Below are positions 44,834-54,068 of a DNA stretch of 64,000 nt, piece by piece. Origin of the DNA: Sphingobacterium sp. BN32 (GTDB lineage Bacteria > Bacteroidota > Bacteroidia > Sphingobacteriales > Sphingobacteriaceae); the NCBI RefSeq assembly GCF_030503615.1, contig NZ_CP129963.1, forward strand, positions 930,001-994,000, read 5' to 3'. A model generated the notes under the pieces. That model saw only the letters and a list, made by a program, of their open reading frames with translations. It was not told the origin of the DNA and ran no database searches. Both the position numbers and the translations under genes were made by a program. Positions within the stretch are counted from its first letter, which is position 1. Each line of letters begins with the position of its first letter.

Positions 44834-45991
44834 TTATTTAATATTTTCTTTCACGAAGACAATCTCTTTGTAGTTATTCTTTTCGAAGAGTATTCCGAGT
44901 TGATTTTTGTTGATCAGTACAAGATCTGAGTAGGCGGAATAATCGCCTTTCATATCTTCTGGCGCTTTGGCGACGATTTTGTTGAAATACCAAGTTTTAC
45001 CCTTGTCTTTGGATAGTCTGAGGGTTAGGTTATTGCGTCGGGTTTGATCGGCGGCATTGAGATGGGCGAGGATAAAGTTCTTACCTTTTTTCCAGGAAAG
45101 TACGGATGCTTGATTGATAGGGTCGGGCAGGATGGGGTCAGCGACTGAGGAAGTCCATGTTTTTCCGCCGTCTATCGATCGCGATACGATACGCAACTTT
45201 GGATTGAGTTGTTGATTCCTGGAACTCATATAGACTTCGTTTTCATCGACCTGCGCGGCCATAGACTCATTCGTTCCGGCATAGGGCACATTTTCACTGA
45301 GTTGATATGTTTTTCCATGATCATCGGAGTAGAAGGCATGCGCATTCCAATCTTTCCCTTGCGGATCTGGTGCTCCGGCACTGTGATTTGCCGCGATATA
45401 TAGGCGTCCCTTATTCGGACCGCTAACGAATTGGAAAGCGTGTCCGGGTGTATTAGCGTAAGTTCGCCAATCTTCCTTAAAGTTATATGCAGGGTTGATT
45501 TCGGGTTGTTTCGGGCGATGTGTAGAAGCCGTGATATTGATTGCTTCCGACCATGATTTTCCGCCATCGATGGAACTGATGTACCAGTTTTCTCTTAGCC
45601 CTTTTCCTTTTCGTACTTCACCCTCATGGTTGTTCCCCGTATTATAGAAAAGGAAGATTCGGCCATTCTTAAAATTCGGATCTAATAGATCGACCACAGC
45701 AGCAGGATTGCCGGCCTGCAGATTTTCATAATCTACAATTACTTGCAAGGCGCCCCAGGTTTTACCTTGATCTTTACTGATTTTACAAACGATATCGACG
45801 TTTCCATAATCGCCGGCATGGTCAACGCGTCCTTCGGCTATAGCCATCAAGTCGCCGTTCTTATTTTTTACGATGGCAGGAATTCGATAGCTGGCATATC
45901 CATCTTCGCCAGATTTGAATACAGTTGTTTCTTGGGCTATACTGCCAACATAGCAGGCTAGTGCAAGTAAGCTGAGGTAGATTTTTTTCAT
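44834..45991 (-). CDS. Secreted exo-alpha-sialidase (GH33)
   Basis: A 385-residue protein with a signal peptide ending SIAQ. The RIP motif (Arg36-Ile-Pro in YRIPAIVKNKNGDLMA) and EGRVDHAGDYGNVDI supply the first catalytic Arg and the Asp. Five Asp boxes of the SxDxGxTW type occur (SKDQGKTW, SIDGGKSW, SDDHGKTY, SIDGGKTW, SKDKGKTW). The late GDYSAYSDLVLI has the likely nucleophile Tyr, and ADQTRRNN another Arg of the triad. It releases terminal sialic acids from glycans in the periplasm or at the cell surface. It is the second gene of an operon with a ROK regulator. Confidence 0.93.
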   Translation of the reverse strand: MKKIYLSLLALACYVGSIAQETTVFKSGEDGYASYRIPAIVKNKNGDLMAIAEGRVDHAGDYGNVDIVCKISKDQGKTWGALQVIVDYENLQAGNPAAVVDLLDPNFKNGRIFLFYNTGNNHEGEVRKGKGLRENWYISSIDGGKSWSEAINITASTHRPKQPEINPAYNFKEDWRTYANTPGHAFQFVSGPNKGRLYIAANHSAGAPDPQGKDWNAHAFYSDDHGKTYQLSENVPYAGTNESMAAQVDENEVYMSSRNQQLNPKLRIVSRSIDGGKTWTSSVADPILPDPINQASVLSWKKGKNFILAHLNAADQTRRNNLTLRLSKDKGKTWYFNKIVAKAPEDMKGDYSAYSDLVLINKNQLGILFEKNNYKEIVFVKENIK

Positions 45992-46001
45992 AGGAGGAAG
46001 G

Positions 46002-47231
46002 CTACTCTGTTATTTCCAACAATCGGTCGCGCAATAATAAGCAGGCACCATAGGCTGCTAATTTTTCGCCGTTGGAAGACAGAGTGATTTTTGTATCTCT
46101 GTTTACGATTGAAAGTGAATATTTGTTGATGGCATTCTTCACCGGCAGGCTCAAATATTCGCCCGACTTAGCAAGGGAGCCACCGATAATAATCAATTCC
46201 GGATTGAAAATATTGATCAGCGAAGCGATTCCACGACCTAATTTATCGCCAATATAGTTTATAGATTCAATCGCGAGGTTATCATCTTTTTTAGCAGCGA
46301 GAATAATGTCATTCAGTCGGATATCCTGTATATCGCTAAATTTCTTGGTTAGCGTGCTTGTTGCTCCTGCATTGATTTCTTCAATTATTTTCGTGCGCAG
46401 CGCACGGCCGGAAGCTTCAGTTTCTAAACATCCTTTTTTACCGCACTTACAGATGATTTCATTATCAAAGATCGGAATATGACCAAACTCGCCGGAGAAT
46501 CCGGATTTGCCGTAGTATAGTTGTCCGTTGATCATAATCCCTAGACCAATTCCGTTATCAATATTGATGTAAAGGGCATCTTTCTCAGTGCCCAATATTC
46601 CGCTGGAAAATTCGGCATAGGACAATGCTTTGGTATCATTTTCCAGGTAAGATGGAATGCCCAATTCCTTTTCGAAGTAAGTTGACAAAGGATCTTCGTA
46701 GAAATTGAAGTAACTATAGGAATAACCTGTTCTATAGTTGATTCGACCGGATAAGTTGATACCAACACCCAGAATATGCTCTTTGTTGACGGATTGCTTA
46801 TCGATAAACTCAGTGATATTAGCACAGATCACCTGCAAAGATTCTTCGTTGTTTTCCAGTTGGAAGGGGATATCCTCTTTTTTAGCGACCAGATCTTTCT
46901 TCAAATTGATCATGGCAATACTGAGGTTTTCCGTTCCAACCTGCACACCAATAAAATATGCCGCGTTAGCAACTAAGCCATAAGAGTTTGGTTTTCTACC
47001 CACGCTTGCTGATGTCTTGCCGTAGTCTTTGACCAACTGATCGTTGATGAGTTCTGTGACGCACTCATTTATCTTGGGGATGCTGACATTGAATTCTTTG
47101 CTCAATTCAGCAATGGTTGCGGTTTCATTCTGTGCGAAATAAGACAATATCTGCTTTTTAAGCCTAATGTTTTTATAGGCTACACCCGAATTGGCGCCGA
47201 GCTGCCTTTCGTTTAGAAAATTTAAGGTCAT
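46002..47231 (-). CDS. ROK-family transcriptional regulator (NagC/XylR-like)
   Basis: A 409-residue protein. An N-terminal winged helix (TIAELSKEFNVSIPKINECVTELINDQLV) precedes a ROK domain with GINLSGRIN, ENDTKALSYAEF, the conserved GEFGHIPI His and the zinc motif CKCGKKGCLE. The kinase-type DxGGT loop is degraded to FIGVQVGTEN, so it should be a repressor sensing a sugar rather than a kinase. It is divergent from the MFS permease and lies upstream of the sialidase (10-base gap). Control of the sialidase and permease genes by an amino-sugar derivative is the natural inference. Confidence 0.92.
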   Translation of the reverse strand: MTLNFLNERQLGANSGVAYKNIRLKKQILSYFAQNETATIAELSKEFNVSIPKINECVTELINDQLVKDYGKTSASVGRKPNSYGLVANAAYFIGVQVGTENLSIAMINLKKDLVAKKEDIPFQLENNEESLQVICANITEFIDKQSVNKEHILGVGINLSGRINYRTGYSYSYFNFYEDPLSTYFEKELGIPSYLENDTKALSYAEFSSGILGTEKDALYINIDNGIGLGIMINGQLYYGKSGFSGEFGHIPIFDNEIICKCGKKGCLETEASGRALRTKIIEEINAGATSTLTKKFSDIQDIRLNDIILAAKKDDNLAIESINYIGDKLGRGIASLINIFNPELIIIGGSLAKSGEYLSLPVKNAINKYSLSIVNRDTKITLSSNGEKLAAYGACLLLRDRLLEITE

Positions 47232-47405
47232 GATAATTTACCTATCTGTTATTAAGGGGTAATTGTATTATACTGCGATATTAGTAAAAATATTGATATT
47301 ATTAAATAATTTTAAAAACAAGTTTTAGGTTTTAATATTTTTTTAATATAATTGGACGATTTTATGAACAATGGGCATAAAACATCTACCCATGAAAATC
47401 ATTAG

Positions 47406-47438
47406 ATAAAGGTAGCGTATTATTGGCGCTATCTTTAT
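47406..47438. promoter_or_regulatory. 12-bp inverted repeat in ROK/MFS divergent region
   Basis: ATAAAGGTAGCG and CGCTATCTTTAT pair with one G-T over 12 positions, 9-base spacer, 51 bases before the permease start. It could be a binding site for the ROK repressor or a leader hairpin of the permease mRNA. The rest of the 257-base region is AT-rich with a minor palindrome at 47298-47310. Confidence 0.4.
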
Positions 47439-47488
47439 TAATGATGGCTTAATATACCAAAAATATCGAAAACCTTAATTATACTACC

Positions 47489-48784
47489 GTGAAAGAACAA
47501 ACCAACAACAAAGTAGCGCATCCATTGACCTGGATTCCATCAACCTGGTTCGCTATGGGGCTGCCTTTTGTTGCCTTATCGACAGCCGCTACCTTGATGT
47601 ATAAAAACCTAGGGGTTTCAGATGCTAAAATTGCTTTTTGGACCTCCTTGATCATGATGCCATGGACGTTAAAGCCGCTTTGGGGGCCTTTTTTAGAGCT
47701 TTACAAGACCAAGAAATTTTTTGTTTTTGTAACACAGATCTTGACGGGATTGTTGTTCGGTTTGGTAGGAATCTCCTTGCAATTAGATGCTTTCTTCAGT
47801 GTGTCAATCGGGATATTAGCCATTATCGCTATTAGCGGTGCAACCCATGATACAGCTGCTGATGGAGTCTATCTAAATGAGCTCAGTGCAACGCTGCAGG
47901 CGAAGTACGTAGGGTGGCAAGGCGCGTTTTATAATATTGCCAAAGTGTTTTCAGGGGGCGCGTTAGTGTATCTTGCAGGACAACTGGAGAAAAATATCGG
48001 TGTTGTGAATGCCTGGATGATTGTCATGTTTGCCTATGGATTGATTATGATTCTGTTGGGGATTTATAATATGCGTGCTATTCCTTCCGGACAGCCGGCT
48101 GCTCAAACAAGCTCATTAAAGGAAGGTTTTTCAACGTTAAAAGACGTGATTATTTCATTCTTTCAGAAGAAATATATCTGGTTTAGTTTAGCATTCATCG
48201 TATTCTATCGTTTTGCTGAGGGACAGGCGATTAAGATTATCCCCTTATTTTTCAAAGCCTCACGCGAGGAGGGAGGTTTGGGTTTAAGTACCTCGGAGAT
48301 AGGCTTGTTGTATGGGGTTTTCGGCGCGATAGCATTTGTTTTAGGATCTATTCTGGCTGGAAATTATGTCGCAAAGAATGGACTGAATAGAAAGACCTTA
48401 TTAGTGCTTTGTGCATTTTTCAACATCCCATTTGCAGCTTATGCATTCTTGGCGATCGCGATGCCAACGAATCTTTACCTCATCGCTGGAGCGGTTATCG
48501 TCGAATATTTTGGATACGGGTTCGGGTTTGTAGGCCTGATATTATTTATGATGCAAAATATCGCTCCGGGAAAATATAAGATGGCTCACTACGCTTTTGG
48601 AAGTGGTTTAATGAATTTAGGCTTTATGATTCCATCGATGATTAGTGGTTATTTGAGTGATCATCTAGGGTATAAAGAGTTTTTTATCTGGGTATTAATT
48701 GCAACGATTCCGGCATTTATCGTCAGTTGGTTAGTGCCGCTACGCAAGCCAGATGATAACGAAAGCTTAGAATCTGATCAATAG
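47489..48784 (+). CDS. MFS permease of the AmpG-like type
   Basis: A 431-residue inner-membrane protein with about 12 helices, started by GTG at 47489 (no suitable ATG nearby). The N-terminal pattern WFAMGLPFVALSTAATLMYKNLGVS, the WTLKPLWGPFLELYKTKK loop and the ATHDTAADGVYLNEL segment resemble AmpG, the muropeptide permease, and related PAT-family MFS proteins that carry GlcNAc-containing disaccharides. With a divergent ROK regulator and sialidase, it may import sialic acid, GlcNAc or a GlcNAc-containing oligosaccharide. A hairpin terminator follows. Confidence 0.87.
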   Translation: MKEQTNNKVAHPLTWIPSTWFAMGLPFVALSTAATLMYKNLGVSDAKIAFWTSLIMMPWTLKPLWGPFLELYKTKKFFVFVTQILTGLLFGLVGISLQLDAFFSVSIGILAIIAISGATHDTAADGVYLNELSATLQAKYVGWQGAFYNIAKVFSGGALVYLAGQLEKNIGVVNAWMIVMFAYGLIMILLGIYNMRAIPSGQPAAQTSSLKEGFSTLKDVIISFFQKKYIWFSLAFIVFYRFAEGQAIKIIPLFFKASREEGGLGLSTSEIGLLYGVFGAIAFVLGSILAGNYVAKNGLNRKTLLVLCAFFNIPFAAYAFLAIAMPTNLYLIAGAVIVEYFGYGFGFVGLILFMMQNIAPGKYKMAHYAFGSGLMNLGFMIPSMISGYLSDHLGYKEFFIWVLIATIPAFIVSWLVPLRKPDDNESLESDQ

Positions 48785-48816
48785 TTGTCTCGCTATCTAT
48801 TTGTATAAAATATATT

Positions 48817-48875
48817 AATGACCAGTATGTTTTTAAAATAATTTAAAAATATATTGGTCATTATTGTTTTTATTT
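48817..48875 (+). terminator. Long terminator hairpin after the MFS gene
   Basis: AATGACCAGTATGTTTTT and AAAAATATATTGGTCATT pair over 18 positions (two G-U) around a 10-base AT loop, followed by ATTGTTTTTATTT. It isolates the permease from the downstream operon; as DNA it is also a long near-palindrome. Confidence 0.65.
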
Positions 48876-48888
48876 ATAATTTAGTTCC

Positions 48889-48905
48889 ATAATAGAACCT
48901 ATTAT
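48889..48905. promoter_or_regulatory. Candidate operator upstream of the FAD-oxidoreductase/susCD operon
   Basis: ATAATAG-AAC-CTATTAT is a perfect 7-base inverted repeat with 3-base spacer, 63 bases before the ATG at 48968, in the region that must hold the operon promoter. The binding protein is unknown. Confidence 0.3.
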
Positions 48906-48967
48906 ATGATCTACCTAATTATGAGGGCTTCGATTTAATCCCGCATAGTTAAGACAACAAACCCTAT

Positions 48968-50830
48968 ATGAAGAAGATTTACTTACTGTGCTTTATTCTT
49001 TTCTTGTTGAGTTCCCAGCTTATTTCACAAATAAAGACTGATATCTTAATAATTGGTGGCGGTGCTAGTGGCACGATGGCTGCCATCCAAGCGGCGCGTA
49101 TGGGCGTGAAGTCCGTTGTTGTTGAAGAAACAGTCTGGCTTGGTGGCATGTTGACCTCAGCGGGTGTTTCGGCTATCGATGGTAATCATAAGATGCCTTC
49201 CGGTTTGTGGGGAGAATTTAGAGAAAAGTTATATCAGCATTATGGTGGGCCAGAAGCGGTGGAAACCGGATGGGTTAGTAATACCCTTTTCGAGCCATCG
49301 ATTGGTAACAAGATACTTCAAGAGATGGTCGCGAAAGAGCCAAACATTCAGGTCCTATTCGAGACACACTGGGCGAATCCACGCAAAACCGCTAACGGAT
49401 GGATTATCGATCTAAAGACCAGCAATGGTAAATCGACCAAGGTAGAAGCAAAAGTTTTAGTCGATGCGACCGAGTTAGGAGATGTTATGGCGGCCTTAAA
49501 AGTTCCGTATTACTTGGGTATGGATAGCCAAAGCTTAACAAAAGAAAGCTTTGCATTGCCCGAAGGCAATGATATCGTCCAGGACTTGACTTATGTGATC
49601 ACCTTGAAGGATTTCGGAAAAGGGGCTGATAAAACAATTAAAAAACCAAAAAACTACGATCCGGCTGAGTTTGCAGGATGTTGTGATGTGTCAGATCCTG
49701 CGACGCACTTGAAAGATAATAACGATTGCTATAAAATGCTTACTTACGGCGCCCTGCCGAATAATAAGTTCATGATTAACTGGCCGAAGAAGGGAAATGA
49801 TATTTATCTGAATATAGTCGAAAAAAGTCCGGCTGAACGTGCTAAAATGTTGGAAGAAGCGAAGCAGATGACCTTGCGCTTCGTCTACTATATTCAAAAA
49901 GAAATCGGCTTCAAACATCTAGGCATAGCCTATGATGAATATCCAACCAAAGATGGCTTTCCAATGATTCCCTACCATCGGGAGTCCAGACGGTTGAAAG
50001 CGAAATCGTTGTTTGCGCTTCAGCATATTATGACGCCATTTGATACGGAAGAAGCATACTATAAGACGGGAATTGCGGTTGGTGATTATACGATCGACCA
50101 TCATCATTACAAATATGGAAATGCGCCGGAGATCGATTTTGTTAAGATTCGCGTACCTTCTTATAATGTTCCGATGGGCTCCTTACTTCCTGCTGACTTT
50201 GACGGGTTAATCGTTTCGGAGAAAAGTATCGGTGTCAGTAATATCGTCAATGGGGCGACGCGATTGCAGCCTGTTGTATTAGGCATTGGGCAAGCATCAG
50301 GTGCCCTGGCAGCGGTTTCAGTAAAACAAGGAAAACAACCTTCGGAAGTTTCCATTAGAGATGTGCAAGCTGCGTTATTAGATCATCAGGCTTACATCAT
50401 GCCGTACATTGATGTGCCATCTACTGATCCTCACTTCAAAATACTTCAAAAAATCGGTGCTACAGGCCTATTGAAAGGTGTTGGTGTGCCATACAAATGG
50501 GCTAATCAAACCTGGTTTTATCCGGAAAGTGAGGTTAGTCAGTACGAATTGATGCAGGGCCTTCGCAACTATTTTCCAGCGTTGAACAATAATTGGGACG
50601 CTTCTGGCGAGAGTCTCAACCTAAGCGGAATGCGCGCGATGCTAAATTTTGTGAACAAGGATGTTTCGGAGGATGCGCTTCGAGGTATCTTAAAGGGAGA
50701 GGGGATTGATGTCATCAACAATACTAGCAAGCTGAATAGAAGAGCCGTAGCGGTGATTTTAGATAAGGTCTTAAACCTGTTTGATCAAGAGATTGACTAT
50801 GCAGGAAATTTGAAAAACAAACAATTTTAA
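48968..50830 (+). CDS. Secreted FAD-dependent oxidoreductase (PF12831-like)
   Basis: A 620-residue protein with a signal peptide ending LISQ. The FAD motif DILIIGGGASGTMAAIQAARMG and the following VVEETVWLGGMLTSAGVSAIDG are typical of the FAD_oxidored family. MIPYHRESRRLKAK and GLIVSEKSIGVSNIVNGATRLQPVVLGIGQASGALAA match its later blocks. The C-terminal 120 residues are a separate helical region. Substrates of this family are unknown; they often accompany glycan operons, where oxidation of a sugar is assumed. It is the first gene of the operon that holds the fourth susCD pair. Confidence 0.88.
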   Translation: MKKIYLLCFILFLLSSQLISQIKTDILIIGGGASGTMAAIQAARMGVKSVVVEETVWLGGMLTSAGVSAIDGNHKMPSGLWGEFREKLYQHYGGPEAVETGWVSNTLFEPSIGNKILQEMVAKEPNIQVLFETHWANPRKTANGWIIDLKTSNGKSTKVEAKVLVDATELGDVMAALKVPYYLGMDSQSLTKESFALPEGNDIVQDLTYVITLKDFGKGADKTIKKPKNYDPAEFAGCCDVSDPATHLKDNNDCYKMLTYGALPNNKFMINWPKKGNDIYLNIVEKSPAERAKMLEEAKQMTLRFVYYIQKEIGFKHLGIAYDEYPTKDGFPMIPYHRESRRLKAKSLFALQHIMTPFDTEEAYYKTGIAVGDYTIDHHHYKYGNAPEIDFVKIRVPSYNVPMGSLLPADFDGLIVSEKSIGVSNIVNGATRLQPVVLGIGQASGALAAVSVKQGKQPSEVSIRDVQAALLDHQAYIMPYIDVPSTDPHFKILQKIGATGLLKGVGVPYKWANQTWFYPESEVSQYELMQGLRNYFPALNNNWDASGESLNLSGMRAMLNFVNKDVSEDALRGILKGEGIDVINNTSKLNRRAVAVILDKVLNLFDQEIDYAGNLKNKQF

Positions 50831-50849
50831 TAAACTAGTTAATTAAATT

Positions 50850-53800
50850 ATGAATCATCTAAAAAAGAGTAAATCTTTGATTTTTAAGATGTTCTGTTTG
50901 ATGTTCTTACTGATGCAAACGGCTGCTTCCTATGCGCAGTCTATTGTTCGCGGTTTGATCAAAGATGAACAGAACGCTCCGATCGCTGGGGCTACTGTGA
51001 AAGTAAAGGGTAAGAGTCAAACAGTGATGTCTGACGAACGGGGAGCTTTTGAGGTTCAAGTGGACGCATTGCCGGTTACCCTTCAAGTTCAGTTTCTTGG
51101 CTATCAGTCAAGAGAGGTGTTAATCAATAACGCATCGAACAACAACATTACCTTATCTTCTGAGGATAATGCGTTAGAAGAGGTGATGGTCGTTGCTTAC
51201 GGAACGCAAAAGAAAGGGACGATGGTAGGATCCGTTGCTCAGATTAAAGGGGATGAGCTGAAGCGTACTCCAACACAAAATATTACAAATACATTGGCGG
51301 GTCGCTTGCCAGGATTAACGGCTGTACAGCAGTCAGGCCGTCCGGGAGCGGATGGTTCTTCGCTTTATGTTCGGGGTATTGGAACCTATGGTTCGAATAG
51401 AAGCCCATTAGTGATCATCGATGATGTGGAAAGACCTTCATCGACATTAGCGTATTTAGACCCTAATGAAATTGAATCGATTTCCGTATTGAAAGATGCT
51501 GTTGCAACAGCGGCCTACGGTGTGCAAGCAGCCAACGGTATTATCATCGTTAAGACTAAATCTGGTAAAGAGTCACCTGCGAAAGTATCGTATGATTTTT
51601 CTTACAGCATTGGCCAAAATACCCGCTTTCCAGAATTCCTGGATGGACCAGATTATATGACCTGGTACAATAAAGGTATTGAAGTTGATAATGATTTCTT
51701 AATTAATACAGGGCAGGCACCTGCGGCGCTGGTTTATTCGCAAGACCTAATAGATGCCGTTCGTAATGGTACAAATACCAACCCGCTATTTGGAAATACT
51801 GACTGGGTCGGCATGTTAGTAGGCAATAATTCACAATCGCAGCATCATTCAGCTACGATTTCGGGAGGAAATTCAAATACGCAATATTTTGCGGCAATTA
51901 ACCATATGGATCAAGATGGGGTTGTGGATAATACGAACTTTAAACGTTATAACGTTCGTACAAACTTAAACAGCCGCTTAACAGACTATTTATCGGTTGG
52001 ATTGAATGTTGGCTTGCGTAATCAAGTTACCAATACGCCGGGTATTTCTCCGGATAATACGGCTTATATGAATCCATTCTATCAAGCGGTTCGTACGTTG
52101 CCAAACTTGCCGATGTTTGCGCCGAATGGTCTGCCGACTTCGTACAACTCCAATGCGGGCTATGTGAATCCATTGGCAGCAGTGGAACGCTCAGGTTATC
52201 AAAAATATAATGGGAATGTGTTCCAAGGGCAAGCCAATGTTACCCTTCGCGTTCCGGGCGTGGAAGGATTACAGGCGAAAGTGCAAGCAGCATATGATTA
52301 TTCGAATCAGGAAAGCAAAACTTGGTTAACTCCATATGAGACCATGGGACGCGGTAGAGATCAGGTTAGCGGAGATTACGTTGCCCTTTCCACTTTACCA
52401 GGTATTACAAAAAGCACATTGCGCCAGGGTTACTCTGCCAGCTATAGAAAGACGCTTCAGGCGAGTATGAACTATGATAAAGTCATTGCTACAGATCATA
52501 ATCTATCCGTATTAGCACTCTACGAATTTTCCGGACAAAAAGGCAATTTGTTCTCAACAGGTGCAGCAAACTTTCCTATTGATATCATCCAGGAAATTGA
52601 TTATGGCTCGAAAGATCCTTTAGACTATGTTATGCCTACAGGTTCTTCCGATGCAGAGCAAGCTCGCGCTGGTTTTGTAGCACGTGTTAACTATGCTTAT
52701 AAGAGTAAATACTTGTTAGAAGCGGCTGCACGTTGGGATGCTTCAGCAAACTTTGCACCTGAGAATCGTTGGAAATCTTTTCCAGGCGTAGGTTTAGGTT
52801 GGGTTGTTTCTAACGAAGACTTTTTTGCAGACTTGAAAGGAATCAACTACTTGAAGTTGAAAACCTCGTATGGTAAATCGGGTAATGACCGCGCACAAGT
52901 AGGGACATTCCCTTATTTAGCGACATTCGTTCAAAATACAGCGCCTGTCGTTGTGATTGACGGCAAGCCGGTAACTGCTATTTACACCTCGAATATTCCG
53001 AATCCAGCATTGAAATGGGAAGAGTCGACCATGTTTAACGTAGGTTTTGAGTCATTCTTTTTCGATAACAAGCTAGGTTTCGATTTTGAATGGTTCTATC
53101 GTTATACAACCGGGATTTTAGGAAGTGTCGGTAGTTTGTATCCAGCCTCTATCGGGGGATATTTTCCAAGTTTGGCGAACATTGGCGAGATGGACAACCG
53201 CGGATTTGACGCACAGATTAAGTATAATGACACCTATGGCGACTTCCGTTTAGGGTTGACGGGTAATATTAACTGGTCGAAAAACAGATACCTAAAATAT
53301 GAAGAACCGGATGGTACGCCTTCTTATTTAAGCGTGATTGGTCGTTCTGTCGGCGAAAAGACAGGTTTTGTTGTTGACGGTATGATTCAAACCTGGGAGG
53401 AAGCAAATAATGCGATGTCGCCGAGCTCAGGCATTATCGCGCCAGGTTCATTTAAGTTTAGAGACTTGAATGGTGATGGTCGCTTGACCCGTGCGGAGGA
53501 TATGACTTTCATCGGTCGTTCAAACGTCCCTGAATTAACATTCGGATTGAACATCGATATGGCCTATAAAGGTTTTGATTTCTCAGCTTTATTCCAAGGC
53601 GCTGCTTTGGCGGATGTAACCCTAGCGGGAACTTATGAAGGTTCTTCTGGTACGACAGGTGTTGATGACAATACGCCATTTACGAGAACATTCTACGGTT
53701 TTGGTAACTCACCTTATTTCTTAGTAGAGAACTCCTGGACACCAGACAATCCAAATGCTGAATTTCCACGCTTAAGCTCTTATAAAGCGACAGGTATGTC

Positions 53801-54059
53801 GGCACATAATGCCAACAAGAACTCGGCATGGATTCGTAAAGGAGATTACTTACGCTTGAAGTCGGTGCAGTTAGGTTATACTTTGCCTAAAACATTAACG
53901 GAGAAAGCGAAGATCGAAAATGTTCGTCTGTTTGTAACAGGTTCCAATTTATTTACTTGGGATTATTTGAAATATTTAGATCCAGAGATGCCAAATGTGA
54001 ACAATGGTTTCTATCCACAACAACGAATTTATTCATTTGGTCTTAACGTCACTTTTTAA
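50850..54059 (+). CDS. SusC/RagA-family TonB-dependent outer-membrane receptor
   Basis: A 1069-residue protein. After a signal peptide ending SYAQ come the regulatory-like domain (RGLIKDEQNAPIAGATVKVKG), the box LEEVMVVAYGTQKKG and a plug with SPLVIIDDVERP and IESISVLKDAVATAAYGVQAANGIIIVKTKSG. The barrel includes DLNGDGRLTRAEDMTFIGRSNVPE and ends YSFGLNVTF. It lies 19 bases after the FAD oxidoreductase and transports a glycan, probably amino-sugar containing by context. Confidence 0.97.
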   Translation: MNHLKKSKSLIFKMFCLMFLLMQTAASYAQSIVRGLIKDEQNAPIAGATVKVKGKSQTVMSDERGAFEVQVDALPVTLQVQFLGYQSREVLINNASNNNITLSSEDNALEEVMVVAYGTQKKGTMVGSVAQIKGDELKRTPTQNITNTLAGRLPGLTAVQQSGRPGADGSSLYVRGIGTYGSNRSPLVIIDDVERPSSTLAYLDPNEIESISVLKDAVATAAYGVQAANGIIIVKTKSGKESPAKVSYDFSYSIGQNTRFPEFLDGPDYMTWYNKGIEVDNDFLINTGQAPAALVYSQDLIDAVRNGTNTNPLFGNTDWVGMLVGNNSQSQHHSATISGGNSNTQYFAAINHMDQDGVVDNTNFKRYNVRTNLNSRLTDYLSVGLNVGLRNQVTNTPGISPDNTAYMNPFYQAVRTLPNLPMFAPNGLPTSYNSNAGYVNPLAAVERSGYQKYNGNVFQGQANVTLRVPGVEGLQAKVQAAYDYSNQESKTWLTPYETMGRGRDQVSGDYVALSTLPGITKSTLRQGYSASYRKTLQASMNYDKVIATDHNLSVLALYEFSGQKGNLFSTGAANFPIDIIQEIDYGSKDPLDYVMPTGSSDAEQARAGFVARVNYAYKSKYLLEAAARWDASANFAPENRWKSFPGVGLGWVVSNEDFFADLKGINYLKLKTSYGKSGNDRAQVGTFPYLATFVQNTAPVVVIDGKPVTAIYTSNIPNPALKWEESTMFNVGFESFFFDNKLGFDFEWFYRYTTGILGSVGSLYPASIGGYFPSLANIGEMDNRGFDAQIKYNDTYGDFRLGLTGNINWSKNRYLKYEEPDGTPSYLSVIGRSVGEKTGFVVDGMIQTWEEANNAMSPSSGIIAPGSFKFRDLNGDGRLTRAEDMTFIGRSNVPELTFGLNIDMAYKGFDFSALFQGAALADVTLAGTYEGSSGTTGVDDNTPFTRTFYGFGNSPYFLVENSWTPDNPNAEFPRLSSYKATGMSAHNANKNSAWIRKGDYLRLKSVQLGYTLPKTLTEKAKIENVRLFVTGSNLFTWDYLKYLDPEMPNVNNGFYPQQRIYSFGLNVTF

Positions 54060-54068
54060 TCATTGATC

